In this document: positions 18,752 to 27,306 of the stretch, piece after piece
How positions within the stretch are numbered: position 1 is the stretch's first letter
How the letters are laid out: the number at the start of each line of letters is the position of its first letter
DNA from: Methylophaga sp. UBA2689
GTDB lineage: Bacteria; Pseudomonadota; Gammaproteobacteria; Nitrosococcales; Methylophagaceae
Reading direction: 5' to 3'
NCBI GenBank assembly: GCA_002354555.1
Contig: DELT01000056.1
Location: 24,641-85,908 of the forward strand
DNA: 61,268 nt
Notes under the pieces: generated by a model
Databases searched by the model: none
Seen by the model: the letters and a program-made list of their open reading frames with translations, nothing else
Told to the model about the DNA's origin: nothing
Position numbers and translations under genes: made by a program

Positions 18752-19918
18752 ATGATGAATTTTGTCTATGAGCGATTTTTAGGTGGTAAGAGTGGGGCGA
18801 TTGCCCTTGGTATTCTGGCACTGCTGATTTTAGTGGTATTACCTCTGGCATTAGACTTGTTCCGGTTAAATCTGGTCGGAAAATATCTGACCTACGCTTT
18901 TGCAGCGGTCAGTCTGGTGTTGTTGTGGGGATATGGCGGCATTTTAAGTTTAGGACAAGGGATATTTTTTGGCCTGGGTGGCTATGCGATGGCCATGTTC
19001 TTGAAACTCGAAGCCTCTGATCCGGAAAGCACCAGTATTCAGACTACGCCAGGTATTCCAGACTTTATGGATTGGAATCAGCTGACCGAGTTACCATGGT
19101 TTTGGGTGCCTTTTGAAAGTTTCACTTTTACCTTATTAGCTATTCTTCTGGTGCCGTCGATATTTGCTTTTATCATTGGTTACTCGATGTTTAAGCGTCG
19201 GGTAGGCGGTGTTTACTTTGCGATAATCACGCAGGTCATTGCGGTGATTCTGACGGTATTGATTGTTGGTCAGCAGGGATTTACTGGCGGTATTAACGGT
19301 ATTACCGATCTGAGAACCTTAAACGGCTGGGATATTCGGGATGATTCTTCCAAATATATCCTATATTTCATCAATGCTATTTTGCTATTGGGCGTCATTA
19401 TGGTGAGTAAATTCATTCTCACCAGCAAACTCGGTCAACTGCTTCTGGCGATGAAAGACAAGGAAGATCGGGTGCGTTTTTCAGGCTATGACGTTTCCAA
19501 TTTCAAAATATTCGTATTTTGTGTATCAGCCGTCATTGCTGCCATCGGCGGTGCGATGTTTACCTTGCAAGTGGGCTTTATGTCACCGTCTTTTGTCGGC
19601 ATCGTTCCTTCGATTGAAATGGTTATTTTCGCTGCTGTCGGTGGCCGTATGTCATTGGTTGGTGTGGTCTACGGCACCTTGTTGGTGAATTACGGTAAAA
19701 CGGCGTTTTCAGAAACTTTCCCTGAATTATGGTTATTCCTGATGGGTGGGTTGTTTATCGCAGTGGTGATGTTTTTCCCAAATGGATTGGCGGGTATTTA
19801 CAACAAATATGCACCCAAAGTGAAGTTTTTAAAGCCATTATTTGATAAACCAGTGCAATCAGAAAAAAAATCTGCCACTAAGATTGAATCTGAAGCCACC
19901 ACCGAGGGAGCTAAATAA
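18752..19918 (+). CDS. urtC: Urea ABC transporter permease UrtC
   Basis: The second inner-membrane permease (LivM class), 388 residues and about nine helices. LGQGIFFGLGGYAMAM near residue 70-85 and the cytoplasmic coupling loop AMKDKEDRVRFSGYDVSNFK near 230-250 mark the family. GGAG lies 6 bases before the first of two adjacent ATG codons. It starts 15 bases after urtB and its stop overlaps the urtD start by one base, so the three proteins are translated together. The last 30 residues are charged and cytoplasmic. Confidence 0.93.
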   Translation: MMNFVYERFLGGKSGAIALGILALLILVVLPLALDLFRLNLVGKYLTYAFAAVSLVLLWGYGGILSLGQGIFFGLGGYAMAMFLKLEASDPESTSIQTTPGIPDFMDWNQLTELPWFWVPFESFTFTLLAILLVPSIFAFIIGYSMFKRRVGGVYFAIITQVIAVILTVLIVGQQGFTGGINGITDLRTLNGWDIRDDSSKYILYFINAILLLGVIMVSKFILTSKLGQLLLAMKDKEDRVRFSGYDVSNFKIFVFCVSAVIAAIGGAMFTLQVGFMSPSFVGIVPSIEMVIFAAVGGRMSLVGVVYGTLLVNYGKTAFSETFPELWLFLMGGLFIAVVMFFPNGLAGIYNKYAPKVKFLKPLFDKPVQSEKKSATKIESEATTEGAK

Positions 19919-20664
19919 TGACAACTACAACAGATTTTTTGCTGGCAATTGAAGATCTCACCGTTTCATTTGATGGCTTCAAAGCAGTCGATTCGTTAAC
20001 TATGTATATCGATAAGAATGAACTGCGAGTGGTTATTGGTCCTAACGGAGCAGGTAAAACCACCTTACTGGATCTGATCTGCGGCAAAACCAAATCCAGT
20101 TCCGGTTCGATTAGTTTTAAAAACAAACAAATGACCAAGATGGCCGAACATGAAATCGTTCGGGCAGGTATTGGTCGTAAATTCCAAACGCCATCTATCT
20201 ACGAAAACCTGACGGTGTACCAGAATCTTGAAGTTTCATATCCGGAAGGACGTGGTGTATTTGGCAGTCTGTTTTTCAAGACCACTGATGAAGTGATTAA
20301 ACGCGTTAATGAAGTGGCCAAAGAAATTCAGTTGGAAAACTTTCTTGATACTGAAGCGGCGATTCTCAGTCATGGTCAGAAACAATGGCTGGAGATTGGC
20401 ATGTTACTGATGCAGGACCCGGAATTATTAATGCTGGATGAGCCAGTGGCCGGAATGAGCGCCAAAGAGCGCGATGAAACCGCCGAATTGCTCAATCGGA
20501 TTTGCCAGAATCGATCGGTGATAGTGATTGAGCATGATATGGAGTTTGTGAAGAAAATCGCCCGTAAAGTCACCGTTCTGCACCAAGGCAAAATTCTTGC
20601 TGAGGGGACGATGGACAATGTTCAGGCGGATGAAAAAGTCATTGAAGTCTATCTTGGGCATTGA
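19918..20664 (+). CDS. urtD: Urea ABC transporter ATP-binding protein UrtD
   Basis: An ATPase subunit of 248 residues, LivG class. The Walker A is GPNGAGKTTL near residue 42, and Walker B is LLMLDEPVAGM near 175, with the switch His in VIEHDMEF. The signature loop reads LSHGQKQWLEIG instead of LSGGQ, which is normal for UrtD. It forms a heterodimer with UrtE to power UrtBC. Start and stop overlap with urtC by one base. Confidence 0.94.
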   Translation: MTTTTDFLLAIEDLTVSFDGFKAVDSLTMYIDKNELRVVIGPNGAGKTTLLDLICGKTKSSSGSISFKNKQMTKMAEHEIVRAGIGRKFQTPSIYENLTVYQNLEVSYPEGRGVFGSLFFKTTDEVIKRVNEVAKEIQLENFLDTEAAILSHGQKQWLEIGMLLMQDPELLMLDEPVAGMSAKERDETAELLNRICQNRSVIVIEHDMEFVKKIARKVTVLHQGKILAEGTMDNVQADEKVIEVYLGH

Positions 20665-20685
20665 TTTTAAGCTGGGAGATTAACC

Positions 20686-21375
20686 ATGTTTGAAGTAGAA
20701 AATTTGCAAGTAAGTTACAGCCAGAGCCAGGTTATTCATGACATCAGCTTTAAAGTCGGTAAAAATGAAACGCTGGCCATTATGGGACGTAACGGAATGG
20801 GTAAAACCACGTTATTCAAATCCCTGATGGGGATCCTGCCCAGTCAATCAGATAAAGTCAGTATTGAAGGGACTGAAGTCGGCAGTATGGAAAGTCACAA
20901 CCGTGTTGCCAATGGAATTGCTTATGTACCGCAGGGAAGAATGATTTTTCCAACCTTAACGGTGCAGGAAAATATCGAAACAGGTCTGCAGGTGTCGAAA
21001 ATGAAACAAATTCCGGATGAGATATTTGCCTTGTTTCCTGTGTTACATGATATGCGGCATCGCAAGGGGGGTAACCTTTCAGGTGGGCAGCAACAACAGT
21101 TGGCGATTGCCCGGGCTTTGGTGACCAATCCCAAAGTATTACTGCTGGATGAACCGACGGAAGGCATTCAACCTTCCATCATCAAAGACATTGCCAAGGT
21201 GTTGAATGAAATTCGTAAAATGCGTGAAATCACCATTATCGTTTCTGAGCAGGTATTGAGTTTCACAATGGAAGTTGCTGACCGTATTATCGTGATTGAA
21301 AAAGGCAAATTTATCCACGAGGATATGCGGGCTGACGTTGATGCCGACACGATAAAGAAATATTTGACGGTATAA
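20686..21375 (+). CDS. urtE: Urea ABC transporter ATP-binding protein UrtE
   Basis: The second ATPase, 229 residues, LivF class. The Walker A is GRNGMGKTTL near residue 36, the signature is NLSGGQQQQLAIARAL near 130, and Walker B is LLLDEPTEGIQPS near 153. QPS after the Walker B is a UrtE hallmark. GGGAG lies upstream of the ATG, 21 bases after urtD. It completes the transporter; ureD follows after about 60 bases, which links uptake directly to hydrolysis. Confidence 0.94.
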   Translation: MFEVENLQVSYSQSQVIHDISFKVGKNETLAIMGRNGMGKTTLFKSLMGILPSQSDKVSIEGTEVGSMESHNRVANGIAYVPQGRMIFPTLTVQENIETGLQVSKMKQIPDEIFALFPVLHDMRHRKGGNLSGGQQQQLAIARALVTNPKVLLLDEPTEGIQPSIIKDIAKVLNEIRKMREITIIVSEQVLSFTMEVADRIIVIEKGKFIHEDMRADVDADTIKKYLTV

Positions 21376-21435
21376 GCGTTTGTTATTGGCGCTTAAATAT
21401 GATGCTCTATGTCCAACATGAAGGAGTGTGTTGGC

Positions 21436-22314
21436 ATGAATGTTTACTCAGAATTAACACAACAAAATGATAAACCCGTAATTAATCAGTTGATGACTGG
21501 CTGGGATGCCAGTCTCAAACTGATCTTCGATAGCCGCATTAATAAAACCATCCTTGCCCGTCGACAGCATTATGGGCCGTTGGTGATTCAGAAAATTCTT
21601 TACCCTGAAGGTGATAATCCTGCCCATGGCGTGATTATTCACCCTCCCGGTGGCGTGGCAGGTGGCGATAATCTGCAATTAACGGTGCAAATGCAAACCG
21701 AATCATCCGCAGTGCTAACCACTCCAGGCGCCACCAAATGGTATAAGTCAGCTGGTCGTCAGGCCAGTCAACAAATTGAAATGACGATTGATGATAATGG
21801 TCAATTAGAATGGCTGCCGCAGGAAAATATCGTATTTAACGGCGCTGATGTGGCGCTTAATACTCAGGTTAATCTTAGTGAAACAGCCGTATTTGCGGGT
21901 TGGGAAGTGGTTTGTCTGGGCAGGCAGGCAAGTGGTGAGCGCTGGACTAGTGGGCGTTTTCGCCAAAAGTTACTGATTAAACGTGAAGACAGATTAATCT
22001 GGAATGAGTCTGCATTACTGGATCCAGATAGCAGAGTGCTGCGTTCAATGGCCGGATTACATAACCAAGTGGTATTTGGCAGTTTCGTGGTGGCCGCTGG
22101 CACTGCGCCTGCAGAGATCCTGCAAAGCTGTCAGGACATTAATATTGATTCTTCAGCCGATTATGGCGTTTCAGCACTGCCGGATATATTCACGGCACGT
22201 TATATTGGTCCCTGTGCCCAGGAAGCCAAAATATATTTTGAAAAATTATGGCACTGCCTGCGTCCGTGGTATGGCAAGCGATCAGCTGTCCGGCCTCGCA
22301 TTTGGGCTACCTAG
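21436..22314 (+). CDS. ureD: Urease accessory protein UreD
   Basis: A 292-residue urease assembly chaperone that binds the apo-enzyme with UreF and UreG and helps nickel insertion. The ATG at 21436 has a perfect AAGGAG 9 bases upstream; an ATG at 21409 has none. Family motifs are visible: HPPGGVAGGDNL near residue 70, TTPGATKWYKS near 97, NIVFNGADV, and the C-terminal PRIWAT. It is the first gene of the urease set, in the order ureDABCEFG, as in many proteobacteria. Confidence 0.95.
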   Translation: MNVYSELTQQNDKPVINQLMTGWDASLKLIFDSRINKTILARRQHYGPLVIQKILYPEGDNPAHGVIIHPPGGVAGGDNLQLTVQMQTESSAVLTTPGATKWYKSAGRQASQQIEMTIDDNGQLEWLPQENIVFNGADVALNTQVNLSETAVFAGWEVVCLGRQASGERWTSGRFRQKLLIKREDRLIWNESALLDPDSRVLRSMAGLHNQVVFGSFVVAAGTAPAEILQSCQDINIDSSADYGVSALPDIFTARYIGPCAQEAKIYFEKLWHCLRPWYGKRSAVRPRIWAT

Positions 22315-22341
22315 ATAAAGATAAACAAGGTTGAAAAAGCA

Positions 22342-22644
22342 ATGGAACTGACTCCTAGAGAAAAAGATAAATTACTTATTTTTACCGCGGCACTGGTGGC
22401 CGAGCGACGTAAAGACCGAGGTCTGAAGCTGAATTACCCGGAAGCGGTTGCCTATATCTCGGCGGCGATTATGGAAGGGGCAAGAGATGGCCGAACGGTT
22501 GCTGAATTGATGGACTATGGTGCGACATTACTGACATTGGATGATGTGATGGAGGGTATTGCTGAAATGCTGCCGGAAATTCAGGTCGAAGCCACCTTTC
22601 CTGACGGCACCAAACTGGTCACCGTGCATAACCCAATTATCTGA
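22342..22644 (+). CDS. ureA: Urease gamma subunit
   Basis: The 100-residue gamma subunit of urease. It starts [11 protein letters not shown] and carries [12 protein letters not shown] and [18 protein letters not shown], all invariant in the family, and has the usual length. It forms the enzyme trimer unit with UreB and UreC. It lies 28 bases after ureD and 12 before ureB. Confidence 0.98.
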   Translation: MELTPREKDKLLIFTAALVAERRKDRGLKLNYPEAVAYISAAIMEGARDGRTVAELMDYGATLLTLDDVMEGIAEMLPEIQVEATFPDGTKLVTVHNPII

Positions 22645-22655
22645 GGATACTGACT

Positions 22656-22964
22656 ATGATTCCCGGAGAAATGCGAGTAAAACCAGGCGATTTACAGATG
22701 AATGTAGATCGCGAACAAATCACTCTTGATGTCTCCAACAGCGGCGACCGGCCGGTACAGATTGGATCGCATTATCATTTTTTTGAAGTCAACGATGCTT
22801 TGCAGTTTGATCGCGATAAGGCATATGGATTTCGCTTAAATATTGCTCCGGGTACCGCTGTCCGGTTTGAGCCTGGTCAAACACGTACCGTCGAATTGGT
22901 TGCGTTGTCCGGTTTGCGACAGGTTTATGGCTTTGCTGGTCGTGTGCTGGGAGCTTTATCATGA
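22656..22964 (+). CDS. ureB: Urease beta subunit
   Basis: The 102-residue beta subunit. It starts [12 protein letters not shown] and has [20 protein letters not shown] and [18 protein letters not shown] segments, all typical. The stop overlaps the ureC start by 4 bases (ATGA), so translation of beta and alpha chains is coupled. It is a separate gene and not fused to ureA. Confidence 0.98.
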   Translation: MIPGEMRVKPGDLQMNVDREQITLDVSNSGDRPVQIGSHYHFFEVNDALQFDRDKAYGFRLNIAPGTAVRFEPGQTRTVELVALSGLRQVYGFAGRVLGALS

Positions 22965-24679
22965 GTCTGAAAATTGATCGGCAGGCTTATGCCGAAATGT
23001 TTGGCCCCACTGTTGGCGACAAAATCCGACTGGCCGATACAGAATTATGGATTGAAGTCGAACAGGACCTCACCACCTACGGTGAAGAGGTCAAGTTCGG
23101 TGGTGGAAAGGTCATCCGCGATGGGATGGGGCAGTCACAGAAAGTATCTTCTGAAGTCGCTGATACAGTGATTACCAATGCCCTGATAGTGGATGCCGTT
23201 ACCGGCATTATCAAAGCCGATGTGGGGCTCAAAGATGGACATATATGGGCCATTGGCAAAGCCGGAAATCCAGATATTCAACCTGACGTAACGATTCCTT
23301 TAGGTGCCGGCACCGAGGTCATTGCCGGCGAAGGCATGATTCTTACCGCGGGTGGTATCGACAGTCATATTCACTGGATCTGTCCTCAACAAATTGAAGA
23401 AGCCCTGATGTCGGGGATAACCACCATGCTGGGCGGTGGCACCGGACCGGCAACCGGAACCAATGCAACCACCTGTACGCCAGGACCTTGGCATATTCAC
23501 CGGATGCTGGAAGCCGCTGAAGCCTTTCCGATGAATATGGGGTTTTTTGGCAAAGGAAATGTCTCCCAACCAGAACCTGCCAGAGAACAGATTGAAGCTG
23601 GCGTTATCGGCCTGAAATTGCACGAAGACTGGGGTACTACACCTGCTGCTATCGATAATTGTTTATCCGTGGCCGAAGAGATGGATGTTCAGGTGGCGAT
23701 CCATACCGATACGCTCAATGAATCAGGTTTTGTAGAAACCACGCTGGCTGCCTTTAAAGGCCGCACCATTCATACTTTTCACACCGAAGGTGCTGGTGGT
23801 GGTCATGCGCCGGATATTATCAAAGCTATCTCAGCCGAAAATGTTATTCCTTCGTCCACCAATCCCACGCGACCATTTAGTATCAACACTATAGATGAAC
23901 ATCTGGATATGTTGATGGTGTGTCATCATCTGGATCCATCGATTGCCGAAGATGTGGCGTTTGCCGAATCACGTATCCGCCGCGAAACCATTGCCGCTGA
24001 GGATATTCTTCACGATACCGGAGCGTTTGCCATTATGTCTTCAGATTCCCAGGCGATGGGGCGGGTAGGTGAGGTGGTCATTCGCACCTGGCAGACCGCG
24101 CATAAAATGAAAGTACAGCGAGGACCTTTGAAAGAAGATGCCGGGCGTGGCGAAGGTGATGCAGATAACTTCCGGGTAAAACGTTACATTGCCAAGTACA
24201 CCATTAATCCGGCGATTACCCATGGCTTTTCCCATAAAGTCGGTTCCATTGAAGCCGGTAAATTTGCTGATTTGGTGTTATGGCGTCCGGCATTTTTCGG
24301 GGTGAAACCGTCGCTGATATTAAAAGGCGGCATGATTGCCGCAGCGGCAATGGGCGATCCTAATGCGTCTATCCCCACACCACAACCGGTGCATTATCGG
24401 CCGATGTTTGGCAGTTTTGGTAAAGCCTTAAAAACCTCATTAACCTTTGTTTCCGAAGCGGCTTTGGCCAATCCTGCGGTTGCAGCACTGGATTTGCAGA
24501 AACCGCTGGTAGCAGTGAAAAACTGCCGAAATATCAGTAAAAAAGATATGGTGCTGAATAATGCCACGCCAAAAATTGACGTGGATCCTGAAACCTATCA
24601 AGTCATGGCCGATGGCGAGTTTCTGATTTGTGAACCTGCCACCGAACTGCCAATGGCCCAGCGTTATTTCCTGTTTTAG
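22961..24679 (+). CDS. ureC: Urease alpha subunit, catalytic
   Basis: The 572-residue catalytic subunit, which hydrolyses urea to ammonia and carbamate at a dinickel site. All metal ligands can be placed: the HIH pair (DSHIHWICP near 135-140), the Lys that is carbamylated (Lys219 in GLKLHEDWG), the two following His ligands ([10 protein letters not shown] and [13 protein letters not shown]), and the Asp in [10 protein letters not shown]. The active-site flap His is in MVCHHLDPS. Nothing is missing, so the enzyme should be active if nickel is supplied. It is followed by ureE. Confidence 0.98.
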   Translation: MSLKIDRQAYAEMFGPTVGDKIRLADTELWIEVEQDLTTYGEEVKFGGGKVIRDGMGQSQKVSSEVADTVITNALIVDAVTGIIKADVGLKDGHIWAIGKAGNPDIQPDVTIPLGAGTEVIAGEGMILTAGGIDSHIHWICPQQIEEALMSGITTMLGGGTGPATGTNATTCTPGPWHIHRMLEAAEAFPMNMGFFGKGNVSQPEPAREQIEAGVIGLKLHEDWGTTPAAIDNCLSVAEEMDVQVAIHTDTLNESGFVETTLAAFKGRTIHTFHTEGAGGGHAPDIIKAISAENVIPSSTNPTRPFSINTIDEHLDMLMVCHHLDPSIAEDVAFAESRIRRETIAAEDILHDTGAFAIMSSDSQAMGRVGEVVIRTWQTAHKMKVQRGPLKEDAGRGEGDADNFRVKRYIAKYTINPAITHGFSHKVGSIEAGKFADLVLWRPAFFGVKPSLILKGGMIAAAAMGDPNASIPTPQPVHYRPMFGSFGKALKTSLTFVSEAALANPAVAALDLQKPLVAVKNCRNISKKDMVLNNATPKIDVDPETYQVMADGEFLICEPATELPMAQRYFLF

Positions 24680-24702
24680 CAATTTATAGACAAGGGTCAA
24701 CA

Positions 24703-25206
24703 ATGTTATCGATTTCGACCAAACTGGATCATATTCACAGCGATACGGAGATTGCTGATGTGGTCAGTCTGAGTTTTGATTTAAGGCAGAAAAGCCGGAT
24801 TCGCGTGACCTTGCAGTCAGGCGTAGAAGCCGCGTTATATATGCAGCGCGGCACAATTTTACGTGGTGGCGATTTTCTGCAGGCAGATAGTGGTGAAATC
24901 ATTGAAGTGATTGCTGCCGATCAGGCCATGATGAAAGTAACTGCTACCACTTCAAAGGCTTTAACTCGAGCGGCTTACCATTTGGGGAATCGTCATGTTC
25001 CGCTGGAAATAGGGGATGGCTGGCTAAAGCTGGAAACTGACTCAGTTCTCAAAGATATGTTGCTGGGGTTAGGTGTGCAGGTTGAAGAATTACAGGCACC
25101 ATTTGAACCGGAATCCGGAGCCTATGCTGCTGGTGGCGGGCATCACCATCATCATGACGATGAACATTCACATGATCACGTTCATGCACACGGACATAGT
25201 CACTAA
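24703..25206 (+). CDS. ureE: Urease nickel metallochaperone UreE
   Basis: A 167-residue nickel carrier for urease activation. After the two-domain UreE core there is a His-rich tail from about residue 145 to the end, with some 13 His, including five in a row mixed with Asp and Glu. This tail stores or delivers nickel. The metal-binding His of the core is in HLGNRHVPLEI near 100. The gene ends two bases before ureF. Confidence 0.96.
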   Translation: MLSISTKLDHIHSDTEIADVVSLSFDLRQKSRIRVTLQSGVEAALYMQRGTILRGGDFLQADSGEIIEVIAADQAMMKVTATTSKALTRAAYHLGNRHVPLEIGDGWLKLETDSVLKDMLLGLGVQVEELQAPFEPESGAYAAGGGHHHHHDDEHSHDHVHAHGHSH

Positions 25207-25207
25207 G

Positions 25208-25888
25208 ATGAGCTCTACCTCGCTTTCCCGTCTGTTACAGCTTGCCAGTCCGATGCTGCCGGTAGGTGCATACAGTTATTCACAGGGACTCGAATGGGCA
25301 ATTGACTCCGGTGAGGTGATTGATATTGAATCATCGAAGCAGTGGATTGGCGATGTGCTGTCGATTTATTATGCCAACTTTGAATTACCGGTATTGCTAA
25401 GGTTATATAAAGCCTGGCAACAAATGGATGGTCCACTAATACACTATTGGGATGAGTATTATCAGGCAGGACGCGATAGCAGTGAAGCACTGGCAGAAAC
25501 CCGGCAGATGGCCTATTCATTACTCCGTTTACAACGTGATTTAGCTACCTGGCCACCTCAAATCGTCTTATTAAGCGGCAGCCTGCAACAACCGGCTTTT
25601 CCAACCATTTATTCAGTCAGCGCCCTGTGCTGGGAAATTGCGCTTGATGATATGTTGCATGCCTATGCCTGGTCTTTTCTGGAAAATCAGGTCAGTGCGG
25701 TGATGAAAACCGTGCCTTTGGGACAGGTGGCCGGGCAACGTATTCTGTCAGAGTTAGCGATGACTTTGCCTGCTTTAGTTGATCAAGCCATACAATTGCC
25801 TGATGACGATATTCAGAATTTCTGTCCGGCGCTGAGCATTGCTGGCTGTCGACATGAAACCCAGTATTCCCGTTTATTTCGTTCATGA
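25208..25888 (+). CDS. ureF: Urease accessory protein UreF
   Basis: A 226-residue helical protein that bridges UreD and the GTPase UreG in the urease maturation complex. It begins [26 protein letters not shown], the usual UreF start, and ends in [15 protein letters not shown]. The ATG at 25208, one base after the ureE stop, was preferred to in-frame ATGs inside ureE. The length is typical. It lies 16 bases before ureG. Confidence 0.95.
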   Translation: MSSTSLSRLLQLASPMLPVGAYSYSQGLEWAIDSGEVIDIESSKQWIGDVLSIYYANFELPVLLRLYKAWQQMDGPLIHYWDEYYQAGRDSSEALAETRQMAYSLLRLQRDLATWPPQIVLLSGSLQQPAFPTIYSVSALCWEIALDDMLHAYAWSFLENQVSAVMKTVPLGQVAGQRILSELAMTLPALVDQAIQLPDDDIQNFCPALSIAGCRHETQYSRLFRS

Positions 25889-25904
25889 AGAAGAGAAAAA
25901 CAAA

Positions 25905-26513
25905 ATGAAAGAACCTTTACGAGTTGGCATAGGTGGTCCGGTTGGTTCCGGTAAAACCGCCTTAACGTTGGCCTTATGTAAAAGATTACGTGATAAATAC
26001 AATATTGCTGTGGTGACCAATGATATTTATACCAAGGAAGATGCCGAGTTCTTAACCCGCAATGAAGCTTTGTCTGCAGACCGTATTATTGGTGTTGAGA
26101 CTGGTGGTTGTCCGCATACAGCCATCCGTGAAGATGCATCGATGAATCTGGAAGCTGTGGCCCAACTCAGTAAACGTTTCGATCCGTTGGACATCGTGTT
26201 TGTCGAAAGCGGTGGCGATAACCTGGCTGCGACGTTCAGTCCGGAATTGTCGGATCTGACTATCTATGTGATTGATGTGTCTGCCGGTGAAAAGATACCC
26301 CGTAAAGGCGGCCCGGGCATTACCAAGTCGGATCTGCTGGTGATCAATAAAACCGATTTAGCGCCTTTGGTGGGTGCTTCGCTGGACGTGATGGATCGTG
26401 ATTCAAAACGCATGCGTGGCGAACGGCCCTTTGTTTTCAGCAACCTGAAACAGGAAGACGGTCTGGATGAGATTGTGGCGTTTATTGAAAAACAGGGACT
26501 GATGTTGAATTAA
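25905..26513 (+). CDS. ureG: Urease accessory GTPase UreG
   Basis: A 202-residue SIMIBI GTPase that uses GTP hydrolysis to load nickel into urease. P-loop [11 protein letters not shown] lies near residue 10, [13 protein letters not shown] near 40, the nickel-binding CPH in [13 protein letters not shown] near 70, and the NKTD base-recognition motif near 155. The ATG at 25905 gives the standard length; an earlier in-frame ATG at 25839 would overlap ureF. No His-rich N-terminus is present, as expected because UreE has the His tail. Confidence 0.97.
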   Translation: MKEPLRVGIGGPVGSGKTALTLALCKRLRDKYNIAVVTNDIYTKEDAEFLTRNEALSADRIIGVETGGCPHTAIREDASMNLEAVAQLSKRFDPLDIVFVESGGDNLAATFSPELSDLTIYVIDVSAGEKIPRKGGPGITKSDLLVINKTDLAPLVGASLDVMDRDSKRMRGERPFVFSNLKQEDGLDEIVAFIEKQGLMLN

Positions 26514-26537
26514 TCGTTTAATCAAGAGGGAAAAGAA

Positions 26538-27107
26538 ATGAAAAAAATGATGTTAACGTTACTGGGTATATTCGCTTTTCCGGCCATTGTTTTTGCCCAT
26601 CCGGGCCATGATATGGCTAATTTTGCCAGTGGGTTCACCCATCCGTTTACCGGTATTGATCATTTGCTGGTGATGCTGGCGGTAGGTTACTGGGCCGGAA
26701 AGTCTTTGTCTTCTGCACGCTGGCAGGTGCCGATGCAGTTTGTGATATTTATGTTGGGCGGTGTGGCACTGGGTGCAATGATTTCCGGATTGGCATTTGT
26801 TGAAGTAGCGATTGCCGTCAGTGTTTTGGCAATGGGTCTGGTGATTTTACTCAACACCTCAATTAATCGATTCTGGCAACTGACATTAACCACAGTATTT
26901 GCGTTATTGCATGGCTTTGTTCATGGTCAGGAGCTGGTGGCTGCCGGTAATGGTATGGCGGCGGTTGCGGGCATGCTATTGGCCACAATGATATTACTCA
27001 GCGCAGGGGTTTATCTCGCGAGCTTTAAAAATCAATTAGGCATAATACTTCAACGCGGTTTTGCTGCGCTTTTAACGCTTAGTGGCGCCTATTTATTGAT
27101 CATGTAA
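26538..27107 (+). CDS. ureJ: HupE/UreJ family nickel permease-like protein
   Basis: A 189-residue membrane protein with a signal-like first helix and about six more helices. The family signatures HPGHD, GFTHPFTGIDHLLVMLAVGYWAG and LLHGFVHGQE are present; their His residues are thought to bind nickel. HupE/UreJ proteins import nickel for hydrogenase or urease. Its place as the last gene after ureG points to urease. A strong inverted repeat follows the stop. Confidence 0.92.
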   Translation: MKKMMLTLLGIFAFPAIVFAHPGHDMANFASGFTHPFTGIDHLLVMLAVGYWAGKSLSSARWQVPMQFVIFMLGGVALGAMISGLAFVEVAIAVSVLAMGLVILLNTSINRFWQLTLTTVFALLHGFVHGQELVAAGNGMAAVAGMLLATMILLSAGVYLASFKNQLGIILQRGFAALLTLSGAYLLIM

Positions 27108-27119
27108 ATGATGTCTAGA

Positions 27120-27144
27120 GACGGGGGATCGCTCATCCCCCGTC
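27120..27144 (+). terminator. Strong stem-loop ending the fmd-urt-ure block
   Basis: GACGGGGGAT and its exact complement surround a 5-base loop, 13 bases after the ureJ stop. Flanking CTAGA/TCTAG can extend the stem. The T-rich tail is weak (ATTTCT), so termination is likely but perhaps incomplete. Confidence 0.6.
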
Positions 27145-27240
27145 ATTTCTAGCTTTAAAAACCTCAATACGCAATATTACGTAGATAAAAACTCGTCAGT
27201 CATACGTTATGATGTGACTGGGTAAGCTATGTGTATATAA

Positions 27241-27255
27241 CTCAATTCTATTGAG
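27241..27255. promoter_or_regulatory. Short palindrome before the NCS1-kinase gene
   Basis: CTCAAT and ATTGAG are spaced by 3 bases, about 50 bases before the start of the sensor gene. It could be an operator; no regulator is identified. Confidence 0.2.
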
Positions 27256-27306
27256 TGCGCAGATCCATCAAGCCATGGGCTAAATTTATCGGGAAGTAAT
27301 GCTTTG

